A stretch of DNA of 64,000 nucleotides from Panacibacter microcysteis (GCF_015831355.1 NZ_JADWYR010000002.1:496001-560000); one strand, 5' to 3'. Counted from the first letter of the stretch, positions 18,116-27,790 are shown. Translations and numbers: made by a program. Notes: generated by a model not told the origin, from the sequence alone.

Positions 18116-19147
18116 CTACGCCAGTGCTTTCTTTACGGCCGGTGCCACAACAGTGCCAAACAGCTCTATTGCATGCATCATTTGTTTATGCGGTAATGTG
18201 CCCACACTAAACTGCACCATGAACCTCGTGTTGCCAAACAGTTCATGCTCGTATAAAATTTTGTCGGTTACCTGTTGCGGGCTTCCTACCAGCAATGCAC
18301 CAACCGGGGAGCGCATGTATTCAAACTGGTCTCTTGTAGTGGGCGGCCAGCCACGTTCTTTGCCAATGCGGCTCATTACCTGTGCATATACGGGAAAGAA
18401 CTCATCGGCAGCCTGTTTGGAATCGTCGGCAATGTAAGCATGCGAGTTAATGCATAACTGCAGTTGTGCTGCATCATGCCCGGCTTTTGCATATTCTTCT
18501 TTATAATAATTTACATGCGGTACAAATTGTTCGGGCTTGCCGCCTATAATGGCAATGGTTAAAGGCAAACCAAGTTTTGCAGCACGGTATACAGAGGCGG
18601 GGGTACCACCAATAGCGATCCATATGGGCAGCTTATCGTGGTATGGCCGCGGGTATATGCCAAGGTTATCAATAGGCGCCCGGTGCTTGCCTTTCCAGGT
18701 TACTTTTTCACTGTTATTAATGGCAACCAGCAGTTTTAGTTTTTCTTCAAAAAGCGTGTTGTAATCATCCAGGTCATAACCAAACAACGGGAACGATTCT
18801 ATAAAAGAACCACGGCCGGCCATGATCTCGGCCCTGCCGCCGGAAATAAGATCTAACGTGGCAAACTGCTGGAACACCCGTACAGGATCATCTGAACTAA
18901 GCACACTTACCGCGCTGGAAAGCCGGATATTTTTGGTAACAGTTGCCGCCGCCGCCAGTACTGTAGCAGGTGACGATACAAGATAATCCGGGCGGTGATG
19001 TTCCCCGATTGCAAACACATCAAGACCAAGTTGATCGGCCAGTTTTACTTCTTCTAAAAGATTTTGGAAGCGTTCGTAAGGCGTAATCGTGCTGCCCGTT
19101 GCAGGGTCTGGTGTTAATTCAACAAAAGTACTGATACCAAGTTCCAT
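18116..19147 (-). CDS. LLM-class flavin-dependent oxidoreductase
   Basis: 343 residues of the bacterial luciferase-like monooxygenase superfamily, a cytoplasmic TIM barrel using reduced FMN or F420. Visible landmarks: [11 protein letters not shown] start, [16 protein letters not shown] (the His pair near the flavin), [33 protein letters not shown] and a C-terminal segment [12 protein letters not shown]. These fit the group of LLM proteins whose substrate is unassigned. Transcribed divergently from the GH16 gene. Substrate unknown. Confidence 0.88.
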   Translation of the reverse strand: MELGISTFVELTPDPATGSTITPYERFQNLLEEVKLADQLGLDVFAIGEHHRPDYLVSSPATVLAAAATVTKNIRLSSAVSVLSSDDPVRVFQQFATLDLISGGRAEIMAGRGSFIESFPLFGYDLDDYNTLFEEKLKLLVAINNSEKVTWKGKHRAPIDNLGIYPRPYHDKLPIWIAIGGTPASVYRAAKLGLPLTIAIIGGKPEQFVPHVNYYKEEYAKAGHDAAQLQLCINSHAYIADDSKQAADEFFPVYAQVMSRIGKERGWPPTTRDQFEYMRSPVGALLVGSPQQVTDKILYEHELFGNTRFMVQFSVGTLPHKQMMHAIELFGTVVAPAVKKALA

Positions 19148-19284
19148 AGCTGATGATCGATTTATTGGGGAATACTAAAACCTTGTCTGTATGCAAATGT
19201 AAGAAGACCTTATGCTACCTCCTGCAATGTATGAAATGGTTGAAGAAAAAAGTTATCTTGCCGTATTCAAAAAGCCCCTTAGTT

Positions 19285-20094
19285 ATGAAGCCAACCATTA
19301 TCGTGCATGCATGTTTGCTGCTTTGCATTTCCTTTATCAGTAGTTCGTGTAACAACAATGCCGCAGAAAATACTGCCGGTACAGATGCTGCCCCGCAAAT
19401 GAACGGTTACCAGCTTGTGTGGGCAGATGAGTTTGACGGTAACAGCATAGATACAACGAGCTGGAATTTTGAAAAAGGCGGGCACGGCTGGGGCAACCAT
19501 GAGCAGGAATACTACCATGCTGCCAATGCATCGGTAAGCAACGGGAATCTTGTTATTACAGGTAAAAAAGAAAACATAGACAGCAGTCATTATACTTCTG
19601 CACGTATGACCACCAAAGGAAAGCAGGAGTTTTTATATGGTAAGATCGAAGCACGCATCAAAATACCGGTGGCACAGGGTTTCTGGCCGGCATTCTGGAT
19701 GCTCGGTTCAAACATCGACAGTGTGGGCTGGCCTGTATCAGGCGAAATTGATATCATGGAACACATCAATACCGACAGCCTGTTGTTTGGCACACCACAC
19801 TGGGATAGTGCCGGCCATGTTATGCATGGCGATACACTTGCCTATACGCCTTCTGAGTATCATGTGTATGCTATTGAATGGGACAGTACAGCCATACGCT
19901 GGTACCTCGATGGAAAGCAGTACCATGAACTGAATATTACCAACAATGCAGGCCACACAGAAGCCTTTCATAAACCGTTTTATATACTCTTAAACTTTGC
20001 ATTGGGTGGCGATTGGCCGGGCCAGCAAATTGATGATACAAAATTGCCTGCTAAGATGTATATCGATTACGTAAGGGTGTATAAAAAAGCATAA
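19285..20094 (+). CDS. Glycoside hydrolase family 16 lipoprotein (beta-glucanase type)
   Basis: 269 residues from the ATG at 19285. An in-frame ATG at 19153 adds 44 residues that do not look like a signal, while from 19285 there is a clean lipoprotein signal with lipobox SSSC. The GH16 catalytic signature GEIDIMEH gives nucleophile Glu154, Asp156 and acid/base Glu159. Other typical parts are VWADEFDGNSID at the start, GKIEARIKIP, and LNFALGGDWPG near the end. It probably cuts beta-1,3 (or mixed) glucans such as laminarin at the cell surface. No SusC/SusD pair is nearby, so it is not in a polysaccharide utilisation locus. Confidence 0.93.
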   Translation: MKPTIIVHACLLLCISFISSSCNNNAAENTAGTDAAPQMNGYQLVWADEFDGNSIDTTSWNFEKGGHGWGNHEQEYYHAANASVSNGNLVITGKKENIDSSHYTSARMTTKGKQEFLYGKIEARIKIPVAQGFWPAFWMLGSNIDSVGWPVSGEIDIMEHINTDSLLFGTPHWDSAGHVMHGDTLAYTPSEYHVYAIEWDSTAIRWYLDGKQYHELNITNNAGHTEAFHKPFYILLNFALGGDWPGQQIDDTKLPAKMYIDYVRVYKKA

Positions 20095-20146
20095 CAAAAA
20101 GAAGAAGAAATAATGGTACGGGCAGTAGTTTTTTATGGCATCACCT

Positions 20147-20166
20147 GTTGCGTCGCAATCCGTTCA
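20147..20166 (-). repeat. Dispersed intergenic repeat copy 9, subtype B (right end decayed)
   Basis: GTTGCGTCGCA is intact, then AATCCGTTCATC; preceded by AGTTTTTTATGGCATCACCT and followed by TTTTTCATGGCAGC, so the whole ~70-bp element is recognisable. 53 bp after the GH16 stop. Confidence 0.8.
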
Positions 20167-20372
20167 TCTGTGGTTTTTCATGGCAGCATGGTCCTACCGG
20201 CATACTATGTTACAACCTGGTAAAAATGCGTACCTGCAACACATGTAAATTGACAGGTACAAAAGCGCTGCCTGGCAACATTTCTTTAACAGCAACAACT
20301 TGTTAAAACAAACCGGCGGCAAATCAAAACCGGTTCTTATTGCGTTATGTACAGTTACAAAATAACTGTACT

Positions 20373-20603
20373 ATGCGTAATGAGTATAAGAAACTAAAAT
20401 CGATTTTACGTAAAAGTCTCAGTCTGCAACCATCCGGGAAAGATCTTAATCAAAATCTTGCAGAACAACTTTGCGATTGGGAAGTAGATTACCTGCTTGC
20501 CAAGGTGGAAAATGAGTTTAATGTAGAGCTGCCTGTTGTGGCGGCACCAAATCACATCAGTGTAAACCAGCTTTTACGCCACATCAGCAAAGCCCGCAAT
20601 TAG
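20373..20603 (+). CDS. Small hypothetical protein, carrier-protein-like pattern
   Basis: 76 residues from the ATG at 20373 (an upstream TTG at 20340 would add 11). Helical, with a segment WEVDYLLAKVENEFNVELP followed by ISVNQLLRHI that resembles helices II-III of acyl carrier proteins. The DSL serine that would take phosphopantetheine is not present (DWEVD instead), so if the fold is right it cannot be a normal carrier. The stop codon lies inside the loop of its own terminator hairpin. Function unknown. Confidence 0.55.
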   Translation: MRNEYKKLKSILRKSLSLQPSGKDLNQNLAEQLCDWEVDYLLAKVENEFNVELPVVAAPNHISVNQLLRHISKARN

Positions 20604-20610
20604 CGGGCTT
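20590..20610 (+). terminator. Terminator overlapping the stop of the small gene
   Basis: AAGCCCGC/GCGGGCTT stem around a 5-base loop, then TGTTTG. The TAG stop at 20601-20603 lies in the hairpin. Confidence 0.75.
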
Positions 20611-20654
20611 TGTTTGTATAATGTAATGGTAGCAGACCAGTGACTGAAATAAAA

Positions 20655-20682
20655 AAAGGTTCATACAATTGTACGAACCTTT
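20655..20682 (-). terminator. Terminator of the lipocalin-like lipoprotein gene
   Basis: AAAGGTTC/GAACCTTT with the inner palindrome TACAATTGTA. On the minus strand it is followed by a T-rich run (TTTTATTTC). Confidence 0.8.
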
Positions 20683-20701
20683 ACTGTGTATAGTCTACGG
20701 G

Positions 20702-21139
20702 TTATTGTTTTTCAAGCGTTGTTGTGGCCACCACAGAAGGTTCAGATTCCGGGTTGCCTGTCAGTACAAGCGTTTTGCCATCATAGCTTTGCACCTTCGC
20801 ACTTTCAAACTGGCTGGTGAAGATAATGCTGTCATTTCTTACATCCCATGTACCATTATCTGCTGAAGAAGGCACGCATACCTCTCCGTCATCTACATAG
20901 TTTAAAGTTTTATCCGTGTTAAGCAACACATAATTGTCCTTCTCACACGCAGGAAAAGAATCGTACAGGTTAAAGCTTATACCGGCAACAGTATAAACGA
21001 GACCTTTTACCACGTACTTACCGGAAATATTCTGTACCGTAATGGCGGTACTGGTGTTGCTGTCGTCTTTTGAGCAGGCTGCAACAGCCATAATAAAAGA
21101 GAGCGCAGGTAAAGCAAACTTTAAAATTTTCATGATCAT
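20702..21139 (-). CDS. Lipocalin-like lipoprotein
   Basis: 145 residues. Signal peptide with lipobox VAAC at about residue 22, then a Ser/Thr/Asp-rich linker. The mature part has the pattern of small Bacteroidota lipocalin-like lipoproteins: ISGKYVVKGL, a cysteine pair (SFPACEKDNY and GEVCVPSSADNGTW), DGKTLVLTG and a C-terminal strand. Such proteins are anchored in a membrane; their ligands are not known. An in-frame ATG two codons later is an equal start candidate. Divergent from the next lipoprotein gene. Confidence 0.75.
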   Translation of the reverse strand: MIMKILKFALPALSFIMAVAACSKDDSNTSTAITVQNISGKYVVKGLVYTVAGISFNLYDSFPACEKDNYVLLNTDKTLNYVDDGEVCVPSSADNGTWDVRNDSIIFTSQFESAKVQSYDGKTLVLTGNPESEPSVVATTTLEKQ

Positions 21140-21294
21140 TCGGTTTTGAAAAATAGATTACTTATAAAAGTAAGACTTATAAAAAGGCATTAACGAAAAC
21201 GCAGCGCCAATAATTGTTCACCCCTTATATAAGCATTCCCCCCGGAACTGCAATTATATAAGATATTTTTTGCAGGTATGTTACATGTTGTTTG

Positions 21295-21325
21295 TTGCCG
21301 GTAACAAATATTCACTTACCGGTAA
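21295..21325. promoter_or_regulatory. Inverted repeat upstream of a lipoprotein gene, possible operator
   Basis: CCGGTAA at 21298-21304 and TTACCGG at 21316-21322 form a perfect 7-bp inverted repeat with an 11-bp spacer, 47 bp before the ATG at 21369. It could be a regulator site or a 5'-UTR hairpin. Confidence 0.35.
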
Positions 21326-21368
21326 GCAATAAAAAACAATAAAAACAAAAAACATAAAACACACGACC

Positions 21369-22190
21369 ATGCAATACACATCATTTAAAACGCTCAGCTA
21401 TTCTGCTGCTTTCTCTCTTGTTGTACTACTGTTTTCATCCTGCAAAAAAGAAGCCGCAGATCCTTATGCAGGCACACAGGAAACAGAAACCGCTGCAATT
21501 GCTGATAATGCAGTAAATGCCGGTCAATCAGTATTCCTCGTAATAGATGAAGAAAGTATCGATAATGGCAATCCTCCTAACAATTTTACATCTGCACAGG
21601 TCAATGACAATATAGCCGGCATTGGCCAAAGACAAACACTGGCATACTTTCAAAACAATGTGGGTAAAACCATTACCCTGTACACCGGGGAAGTAGGCGA
21701 TGAAGGATGGCACGCCCTGAAAACAATTCCTACTTCATGGATCAATGCCGGCCCCACAAACAACGGCCTGCAAAATTATATACAGGCTGGTCCCGGTCTG
21801 GGATCAGGAGAAGGCCCGGAAGTATTGCTTGATAAAATTCCCAATGTTACGCCTTTGCGTGCCAGGGGTTTAAAAATGCTGGTAGGCCAAACAATTCTGG
21901 CAGTTGTATATGATGGTGATGTAAGTATTAACTACGACCCGCTCAATGGAAACCTGCAGGGTGCAAACCTTGGCATGGTTGCGCTGGAAGTGTTAAGCGT
22001 TACCAAACGTACCGATGGTTCAAGTGGTTCATTGCCTAAGGTATCTGTAAGAATCAAAGATGTTGATGCAGCTAAAGCCTCACAGTTAATGCTTTTCAGC
22101 AATGCACCAAAACCAAAATCATCTTCTGAACCTTTTGACATAAACCCACCGGCTACAATTGCAGCCATTAAACTGGTAACTGCACGCTAA
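21369..22190 (+). CDS. Hypothetical lipoprotein
   Basis: 273 residues. Lipoprotein signal with lipobox FSSC (Cys25). The mature protein begins with a Glu/Thr/Ala-rich linker and then an all-beta-looking domain with GKTITLYTGEVGDEGWHAL, GPGLGSGEGPEVLLDKIPNVTPLRA and a Ser/Pro-rich C-terminal third. I recognise no family. It is monocistronic, preceded by an inverted repeat and closed by a strong terminator. Surface or periplasmic location is the only safe inference. Confidence 0.65.
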   Translation: MQYTSFKTLSYSAAFSLVVLLFSSCKKEAADPYAGTQETETAAIADNAVNAGQSVFLVIDEESIDNGNPPNNFTSAQVNDNIAGIGQRQTLAYFQNNVGKTITLYTGEVGDEGWHALKTIPTSWINAGPTNNGLQNYIQAGPGLGSGEGPEVLLDKIPNVTPLRARGLKMLVGQTILAVVYDGDVSINYDPLNGNLQGANLGMVALEVLSVTKRTDGSSGSLPKVSVRIKDVDAAKASQLMLFSNAPKPKSSSEPFDINPPATIAAIKLVTAR

Positions 22191-22250
22191 AAATTTACCG
22201 GCTAAGGCTTACGAATATTTTACACTTTGCATACAGCCTTTACCAGGTTT

Positions 22251-22280
22251 AAAAAAGCCATCCGATAAGATGGCTTTTTT
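22251..22280 (+). terminator. Strong bidirectional-type terminator
   Basis: AAAAAAGCCATC/GATGGCTTTTTT, a perfect 12-bp stem with loop CGATAA, 61 bp after the lipoprotein stop. The 498-bp gap 22191-22688 holds this, repeat copy 10 and nothing else I can call. Confidence 0.93.
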
Positions 22281-22413
22281 GCATTGCAAAAACCATATAA
22301 AAGATGGTGGTACAATGGCAGACTAAACAATGCGCAGGGTAGTATTGCCGCCTGCAAAACAGTTGTATGTCTTATGTGGTGATAGCAGTTTCCTGTCGCC
22401 ATAAAAACGGAAC

Positions 22414-22433
22414 GCTGAAGTGAGTGACACAAC
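22414..22433 (+). repeat. Dispersed intergenic repeat copy 10, subtype A
   Basis: AAGTGAGTGACACAAC intact, GTAC end decayed. Left flank GTCGCCATAAAAACGGAACG and right flank CGGCGATGCCATGAAAAAC match the full-length element. Confidence 0.85.
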
Positions 22434-22688
22434 CGGCGATGCCATGAAAAACTACTGCTGAAACAACAACAGATAAAGCATTCAGTGCAACAAAAAACAG
22501 CAACTGAAAAAAACAATAGCTTCACTTCTGTTCGCGGCACACTTTTTAACTGCAAAACGAAAGAGCCAACATACCTGCTTAAAAAGTAATGCAGTCATGG
22601 CCATTTAAAAAACTGCCGGTAAGTTCATATAATACTTTATTTTTATAGCATACGATTGTTTGCCTCACAAAACAACAACACCGTTTTT

Positions 22689-25600
22689 ATGGCAATACGC
22701 GTAGCTATTAAACACAAAACAACGTACCATTACGACAGGCCCGTTACGCTGTCTCCGCATATCTTTCGTTTAAGACCTGCAGTACATTCACGTACACCCA
22801 TCGAAGCATACTCGTTTAAACTTACGCCCAAAGATCATTTCATACACTGGCAGCAGGACCCTTTTGGTAATTACCAGGCCCGCGTGGTATTTCCTGAAAA
22901 AACTACTGCGCTTACGATTGACGTGGAAGTGATCGCCAGGATGGAAGTGATCAACCCGTTCGACTTTTTTGTAGAAGAGTATGCAGAAAAATTTCCTTTT
23001 CGTTACAGCAGCCAGTTGCAGAAGGAACTGGTGCCATACCTGGAAAAAGAAACGCCGGGTACTTTGTTGCAAGCCTGGTTAGGCGGTGTTGATACCACCG
23101 AAAAGGGAATTGTTGACTTTCTTGTATACATTAACCAGCGTATCAACAAAGACATTGCCTATACTATTCGCATGGAGCCGGGTGTGCAAACACCGGAAGA
23201 CACACTCTCGAAAGCGTTAGGCTCGTGCAGGGACAGTGCGTGGCTGCTGGTGCAGGTGTTGAGGCATCTTGGCCTGGCTGCCAGGTTTGTATCAGGCTAC
23301 CTGGTACAGCTAACAGCAGATGTAAAGTCGCTCGACGGCCCTTCCGGCCCCGCAGCAGATTTTACTGACCTGCACGCATGGACTGAAGTATACATACCAG
23401 GAGCAGGCTGGGTGGGTCTCGACCCCACATCAGGACTTTTTGCTGGAGAGGGCCATATACCGCTGGCATGCACACCTCATTACACCAGCGCTGCACCGGT
23501 AGTTGGTGCCACGGATAAAGCCACCGTAACATTTGAATTTGATAACAGTGTTACCCGTATCCATGAAGATCCACGCGTAACGAAACCATATACCGAAGCG
23601 CAGTGGGCCGCCATAGAGGCACTCGGTTACAGCATTGATGCAGACCTTGACGCAGGTGATGTGCGCATGACGATGGGAGGGGAGCCAACCTTTGTTTCCA
23701 TTGATGACATGGAGTCTGAACAATGGAACACCACAGCAGATGGTAAGGATAAACGCGTGTTATCCCATGAACTCATTTTCCGGTTGCGCGACAAATTTGG
23801 TGAGAATGGCATGATCCATTATGGACAGGGAAAATGGTACCCCGGCGAGCCGCTGCCCCGCTGGCAATATGGCCTGTACTGGCGCAAAGATGGCTATCCC
23901 ATCTGGCGCAATATTGAGCTCATTGCACAGGAACAGGCTGGTAAGCGTTACACACATGAAGAAGCAGGGATTTTTATTACAGAGCTGGCAAAGCACCTTG
24001 CCATCAGCTCAGACAATATAAGCGCAGCTTATGAAGACAGCTTTTTCTTTTTATGGAGCGAAGGCAAAATACCTGTAAACATCGATCCTTTAAAAGCCGG
24101 TCTCAAAGACAGTATTGAACGAAGAACCCTTGCGCAGTTGCTCGACAAAGGCCTGGATGCACCGGCAGGGTATGTATTACCATTGCAGTGGAACTATTGG
24201 AACAATACCTGGCTCAGTTGCAAGTGGGTGCTCAACAGGGAGCAACTCTTCCTGCTACCGGGCAACTCGCCCATAGGTCTCCGCTTACCACTCGATTCGT
24301 TACCCGTTGTTTCTAAAGCTGCCACCCCGCAGGAGGTGGAAAGAAGTTTGTTTGATGAATTACCTGCGCTGGAATCGTATCATGAAATGATACCACAACG
24401 CTACGGAATGGTTTATGATTTTGTGCCGGAGCCCAAAAAGCAATACTTCGCCGCAAACAATAATGAAGAACAAAATAAACCCCCGGAAGCATCTCCTGTA
24501 CGTCAGCCGGGCACCGCAGACAAGGAAGAAAACATCACGTTTGAGGTGCAGACCATTAAAACCGCTTTGTGCGTAGAGGCCAGGGATGGTATCATCTATA
24601 TCTTTCTGCCACCCATGCAGTACCTTGAGCATTACCTCGATGCTGTTGCTTCCATTGAGGCTACAGCTGCAAAACTATCCATGCCGGTGCGTATAGAAGG
24701 GTATGAGCCGCCACGCGATTACCGTATGGAGCGTTTGGTAGTATCGCCAGACCCCGGTGTTATAGAAGTAAACATCCACCCGGCAAAAAACTGGGCTGAA
24801 TTGCTCATCAATACCAATACGTTATATGAGCAGGCATACCTGTCAAGGCTGGGCACCGAAAAATTTATGCTCGATGGCAGGCATACCGGTACGGGCGGTG
24901 GCAACCACATCACCATTGGCGGCGCCACGCCATCAGACAGCCCTTTGCTGCGCAGGCCTGATCTGTTGCGCAGCCTTGTTACTTACTGGCAGCACCATCC
25001 CGGCTTATCTTACCTCTTCTCCGGTTCATTCATCGGCCCTACCAGCCAGGCGCCACGTATAGATGAAGGCCGCGATGAAAAATTGTATGAAATGGAAATA
25101 GCCTTTTCACAGGTGCCCGATCCAGGCGAAGGTTTCGTGCCCTTCTGGCTGGTAGACAGGATTTTTCGCCACCTGCTTACAGACATTACCGGCAACACAC
25201 ACCGCTCAGAGTTTTGCATAGACAAATTGTATTCGCCCGATTCATCTTCCGGCAGGCTTGGTATTCTTGAATTCCGGGCATTCGATATGCCACCGCACAA
25301 ACAAATGAGTTTGCTGCAAATGCTCCTGCTGCGTGCACTCGTGGCAAAATTCTGGAAGCAGCCCTACAAGCATGGCCTGGTACGCTGGGGTACACAGTTA
25401 CACGATAAATTTATGCTGCCTTATTATGTGCGGCAGGATATAGCACAGGTGGTAGAAGACCTCAACAATGCAGGCTACCCGTTCGATATAAACTGGTTCG
25501 ATGCCTACTTCGAATTTCGTTTCCCGCACTACGGCACCACCCGGCTGCAGGGCATTGAAATGGAGATACGCATGGGTATTGAACCCTGGCATGTACTGGG

Positions 25601-26144
25601 CGAAGAAATGAGCAGCAGCGGCACTGCAAGGTTTGTAGATTCCTCCCTGGAAAGAATACAGGTTACCCTCCGCAACTTTACGGCAGAGCGTTATGTATTG
25701 CTGTGCAATGGTTGCCGTGTGCCACTGAAAGAAACCGTTACCAGCGGCGTATATGTCTGCGGCATCCGTTACAGGGCCTGGCAACCACCTTCTGCGCTTC
25801 ACCCGACAATAGGTGTAGATACGCCACTTGTATTTGATATTGTTGATACATGGAACAGCCGCAGCATCGGAGGCTGCACTTACCACGTAGCCCATCCCGG
25901 CGGCAGAAATTACGATACCTTCCCTATCAATGCCTATGAAGCCGAAAGCCGCCGCATCAGCCGCTTTTGGGATCATGGTCACACGCAGGAAACCATACAG
26001 CCACGTGCCTGGTTTACCGATGTGCAGCACTATATAACACATGACCGCCAGCCATTTAAAACAGATGTTCCGGCCATAACCATCAACAATGACTATCCGT
26101 GTACGTTAGACCTGCGCCAGTTCCGCGCCCAAAACAAAAAGTAA
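22689..26144 (+). CDS. Transglutaminase-like / DUF2126 giant protein
   Basis: 1151 residues from the ATG at 22689 (an upstream ATG at 22656 adds 11 unlikely residues). Residues ~1-290 are a bacterial transglutaminase-like domain: a beta-sandwich N-part (KHKTTYHYDRPVTLSPH) then the Cys-His-Asp triad Cys180 (GSCRDSAW), His229 (LHAWTEVY) and Asp245 (GLDPTSG). From ~320 it is DUF2126, recognisable by TMGGEPTFVSIDD and GKWYPGEPLPRWQYGLYWR; residues ~620-640 form a charged linker. Proteins of this kind travel with transglutaminase plus circularly permuted ATP-grasp/alpha-E genes, and are proposed to modify or cross-link peptides. Those partners lie 10 kb away at 36-40 kb on the opposite strand. Cytoplasmic, no signal. 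Confidence 0.93.
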   Translation: MAIRVAIKHKTTYHYDRPVTLSPHIFRLRPAVHSRTPIEAYSFKLTPKDHFIHWQQDPFGNYQARVVFPEKTTALTIDVEVIARMEVINPFDFFVEEYAEKFPFRYSSQLQKELVPYLEKETPGTLLQAWLGGVDTTEKGIVDFLVYINQRINKDIAYTIRMEPGVQTPEDTLSKALGSCRDSAWLLVQVLRHLGLAARFVSGYLVQLTADVKSLDGPSGPAADFTDLHAWTEVYIPGAGWVGLDPTSGLFAGEGHIPLACTPHYTSAAPVVGATDKATVTFEFDNSVTRIHEDPRVTKPYTEAQWAAIEALGYSIDADLDAGDVRMTMGGEPTFVSIDDMESEQWNTTADGKDKRVLSHELIFRLRDKFGENGMIHYGQGKWYPGEPLPRWQYGLYWRKDGYPIWRNIELIAQEQAGKRYTHEEAGIFITELAKHLAISSDNISAAYEDSFFFLWSEGKIPVNIDPLKAGLKDSIERRTLAQLLDKGLDAPAGYVLPLQWNYWNNTWLSCKWVLNREQLFLLPGNSPIGLRLPLDSLPVVSKAATPQEVERSLFDELPALESYHEMIPQRYGMVYDFVPEPKKQYFAANNNEEQNKPPEASPVRQPGTADKEENITFEVQTIKTALCVEARDGIIYIFLPPMQYLEHYLDAVASIEATAAKLSMPVRIEGYEPPRDYRMERLVVSPDPGVIEVNIHPAKNWAELLINTNTLYEQAYLSRLGTEKFMLDGRHTGTGGGNHITIGGATPSDSPLLRRPDLLRSLVTYWQHHPGLSYLFSGSFIGPTSQAPRIDEGRDEKLYEMEIAFSQVPDPGEGFVPFWLVDRIFRHLLTDITGNTHRSEFCIDKLYSPDSSSGRLGILEFRAFDMPPHKQMSLLQMLLLRALVAKFWKQPYKHGLVRWGTQLHDKFMLPYYVRQDIAQVVEDLNNAGYPFDINWFDAYFEFRFPHYGTTRLQGIEMEIRMGIEPWHVLGEEMSSSGTARFVDSSLERIQVTLRNFTAERYVLLCNGCRVPLKETVTSGVYVCGIRYRAWQPPSALHPTIGVDTPLVFDIVDTWNSRSIGGCTYHVAHPGGRNYDTFPINAYEAESRRISRFWDHGHTQETIQPRAWFTDVQHYITHDRQPFKTDVPAITINNDYPCTLDLRQFRAQNKK

Positions 26145-26182
26145 CAGTATGAAGTAAGCATGTGTACCCTGTGGCATCGCCT

Positions 26183-26202
26183 GTTGTGTCACTCACTTGT
26201 GC
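26183..26202 (-). repeat. Dispersed intergenic repeat copy 11, subtype A
   Basis: Core GTTGTGTCACTCACTTGTGC preceded by GTGGCATCGCCT and followed by TTCGTTTTCATGGCGGCTGC. 39 bp after the DUF2126 gene. Confidence 0.9.
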
Positions 26203-26413
26203 AGTTCGTTTTCATGGCGGCTGCAGCGATCTGTTTATGCAAACATTCTTCGTGTTCATACTGACTGTTACGTTATAGTCATGCCCGCTTTCTTCTTATA
26301 ATTATTTTTTATATATATTGCCACTGATTGCGAAAAATTATAATATGTAAACTGGGTTCATCCCATTGCATGGCTGTTAAACAAAAAGGCAATTATCCCT
26401 AAATCTTAATTAC

Positions 26414-27202
26414 ATGCAGAAAAGACACCTGGACAGGCAACTTTATTTCAACGAACAAAGTATCAGCACAAAAAAATTCGTATTACCGTACATTACCAAC
26501 ACCAACAATCCGCAACAAAAAGCTTCCCGGCACTATCGCGTACTGGAGGTCGGATGCGGGGAAGGAGGAAACCTGCAACCATTTTTAGAATCAGGGTATG
26601 AGTGCTGGGGCGTAGAGTTGACAAAAACAAGCTATGACAATGCGCTGAAGTTTTATGCAGAACACCCGTTTAAAGAAAACATACATATCCTCAACAAAGA
26701 CATTTACGATGTTACTGTATCGGAAGTAAAAGGCCCCTTCGATATCATTTTTCTGAAAGATGTTATTGAACATATACCACACCAGGAAAATTTTATGAAA
26801 CATCTCAAGCAGTTCATGTCCGCAGATGGCGTTGTTTTTTTCGCATTCCCACCCTGGCGCATGCCGTTTGGCGGTCACCAGCAGGTAAGCACAAGTAAGT
26901 GGGTGAGCCATTGCCCTTACATTCATTTACTGCCGAAATGTATGTTGCGTTTATTTGGCGTATCCGGGGGTGATATTGAATTCCTGGAAGACCTCAGAAA
27001 AACGGGCATCGGTATCAGGAGATTCGATAAAATTCTAAAAGCAGAAAATTACACCGTGATCAAAAAAACGCAATGGCTTATTAACCCAAATTATGAAACC
27101 AAGTTCGGGCTAAAACCAAGGAAACTTCCCAGGGTCTTGCACATTCCTTTTCTGCAGGATTTTTATACGTCTGCAATGTATTATTTGATAAAGAAAAGCT
27201 AA
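26414..27202 (+). CDS. Class I SAM-dependent methyltransferase
   Basis: 262 residues. SAM-binding motif I is VLEVGCGEGGNL (~43-54), motif II acidic residue in GVELTK, and DIIFLKDVIEHIPHQENF gives the post-II/III segment typical of the UbiG/Methyltransf_23 group. The C-terminal 80 residues are basic and partly hydrophobic, so it may act at the membrane on a lipid or glycan precursor. The next gene on the strand (123 bp on) is a small CrtO-like membrane protein, which would fit lipid or carotenoid decoration, but that is inference. Substrate unknown. Confidence 0.88.
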   Translation: MQKRHLDRQLYFNEQSISTKKFVLPYITNTNNPQQKASRHYRVLEVGCGEGGNLQPFLESGYECWGVELTKTSYDNALKFYAEHPFKENIHILNKDIYDVTVSEVKGPFDIIFLKDVIEHIPHQENFMKHLKQFMSADGVVFFAFPPWRMPFGGHQQVSTSKWVSHCPYIHLLPKCMLRLFGVSGGDIEFLEDLRKTGIGIRRFDKILKAENYTVIKKTQWLINPNYETKFGLKPRKLPRVLHIPFLQDFYTSAMYYLIKKS

Positions 27203-27325
27203 GTAATGACCGGTGCCACCAGGTTAGTACTTTATAAAAGTGATTATATTGCCGCGCTTTTTTGATAAAGCAGCATAACAAGCCCGCAACCTCGTAAAGA
27301 CGCACTTTAAAACAAAGAACTAACC

Positions 27326-27790
27326 ATGGTCTACCAGTATGTGTCATTCAGTATAGCAGTTGTCTTTATTTCTTTTATTGTTGGTATGCTGGTTACGGCA
27401 GCGCTGAAAAAAACAAGTTTCTACGATACAACATTATCCAACCTCAATTTTATCAGAAGCGACAACGTGAACAAATGGGTTGGTGTTAACATGGTTAAAT
27501 GGATCGTGAAAAATACACCATTTAAATTCCTGAATCAAAAGCTGCAACTGGCCGGTAAAAGCGCAGGAACAGACCTGCAGGAAGTACGTAAAGCAATGAC
27601 AAGTGCAGAAACAGACCATTTGGCGGGGTTTCTTTTTGTGACGGTTTTTGTTTTTACAAAACTATATCAACAGGAATGGCTGTTTGCGCTGACAATCATG
27701 ATCGCAAACATCCTGATGAACTTGCATCCCTCTTTGTTGCAACAGCAAAACAAAAGGCGTATCGACAAAATCGTAAAAAAGCGCCGGTAA
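27326..27790 (+). CDS. Small membrane protein resembling CrtO-type acyltransferases
   Basis: 154 residues with an N-terminal transmembrane helix (~5-28) and a hydrophobic hairpin (~99-131). The end of the protein, NLHPSLLQQQNKRRIDK, matches the N-x-x-P-x-x-x-Q-x-x-N-R-x-R pattern of the glycosyl-4,4'-diaponeurosporenoate acyltransferase (CrtO) family. Those small membrane enzymes attach fatty acyl groups to a glycosylated carotenoid. No carotenoid genes are near, so a different lipid acceptor is possible. A small unrelated membrane protein is the alternative. Confidence 0.6.
   Translation: MVYQYVSFSIAVVFISFIVGMLVTAALKKTSFYDTTLSNLNFIRSDNVNKWVGVNMVKWIVKNTPFKFLNQKLQLAGKSAGTDLQEVRKAMTSAETDHLAGFLFVTVFVFTKLYQQEWLFALTIMIANILMNLHPSLLQQQNKRRIDKIVKKRR

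Noticed and set aside
19153-19284. Upstream extension of the GH16 gene
   Set aside because: The 44 residues lack signal character, while the ATG at 19285 opens a proper lipoprotein signal.
25398-26042. 214-residue open frame antisense to the DUF2126 gene
   Set aside because: Shadow frame; coding signal is on the other strand.
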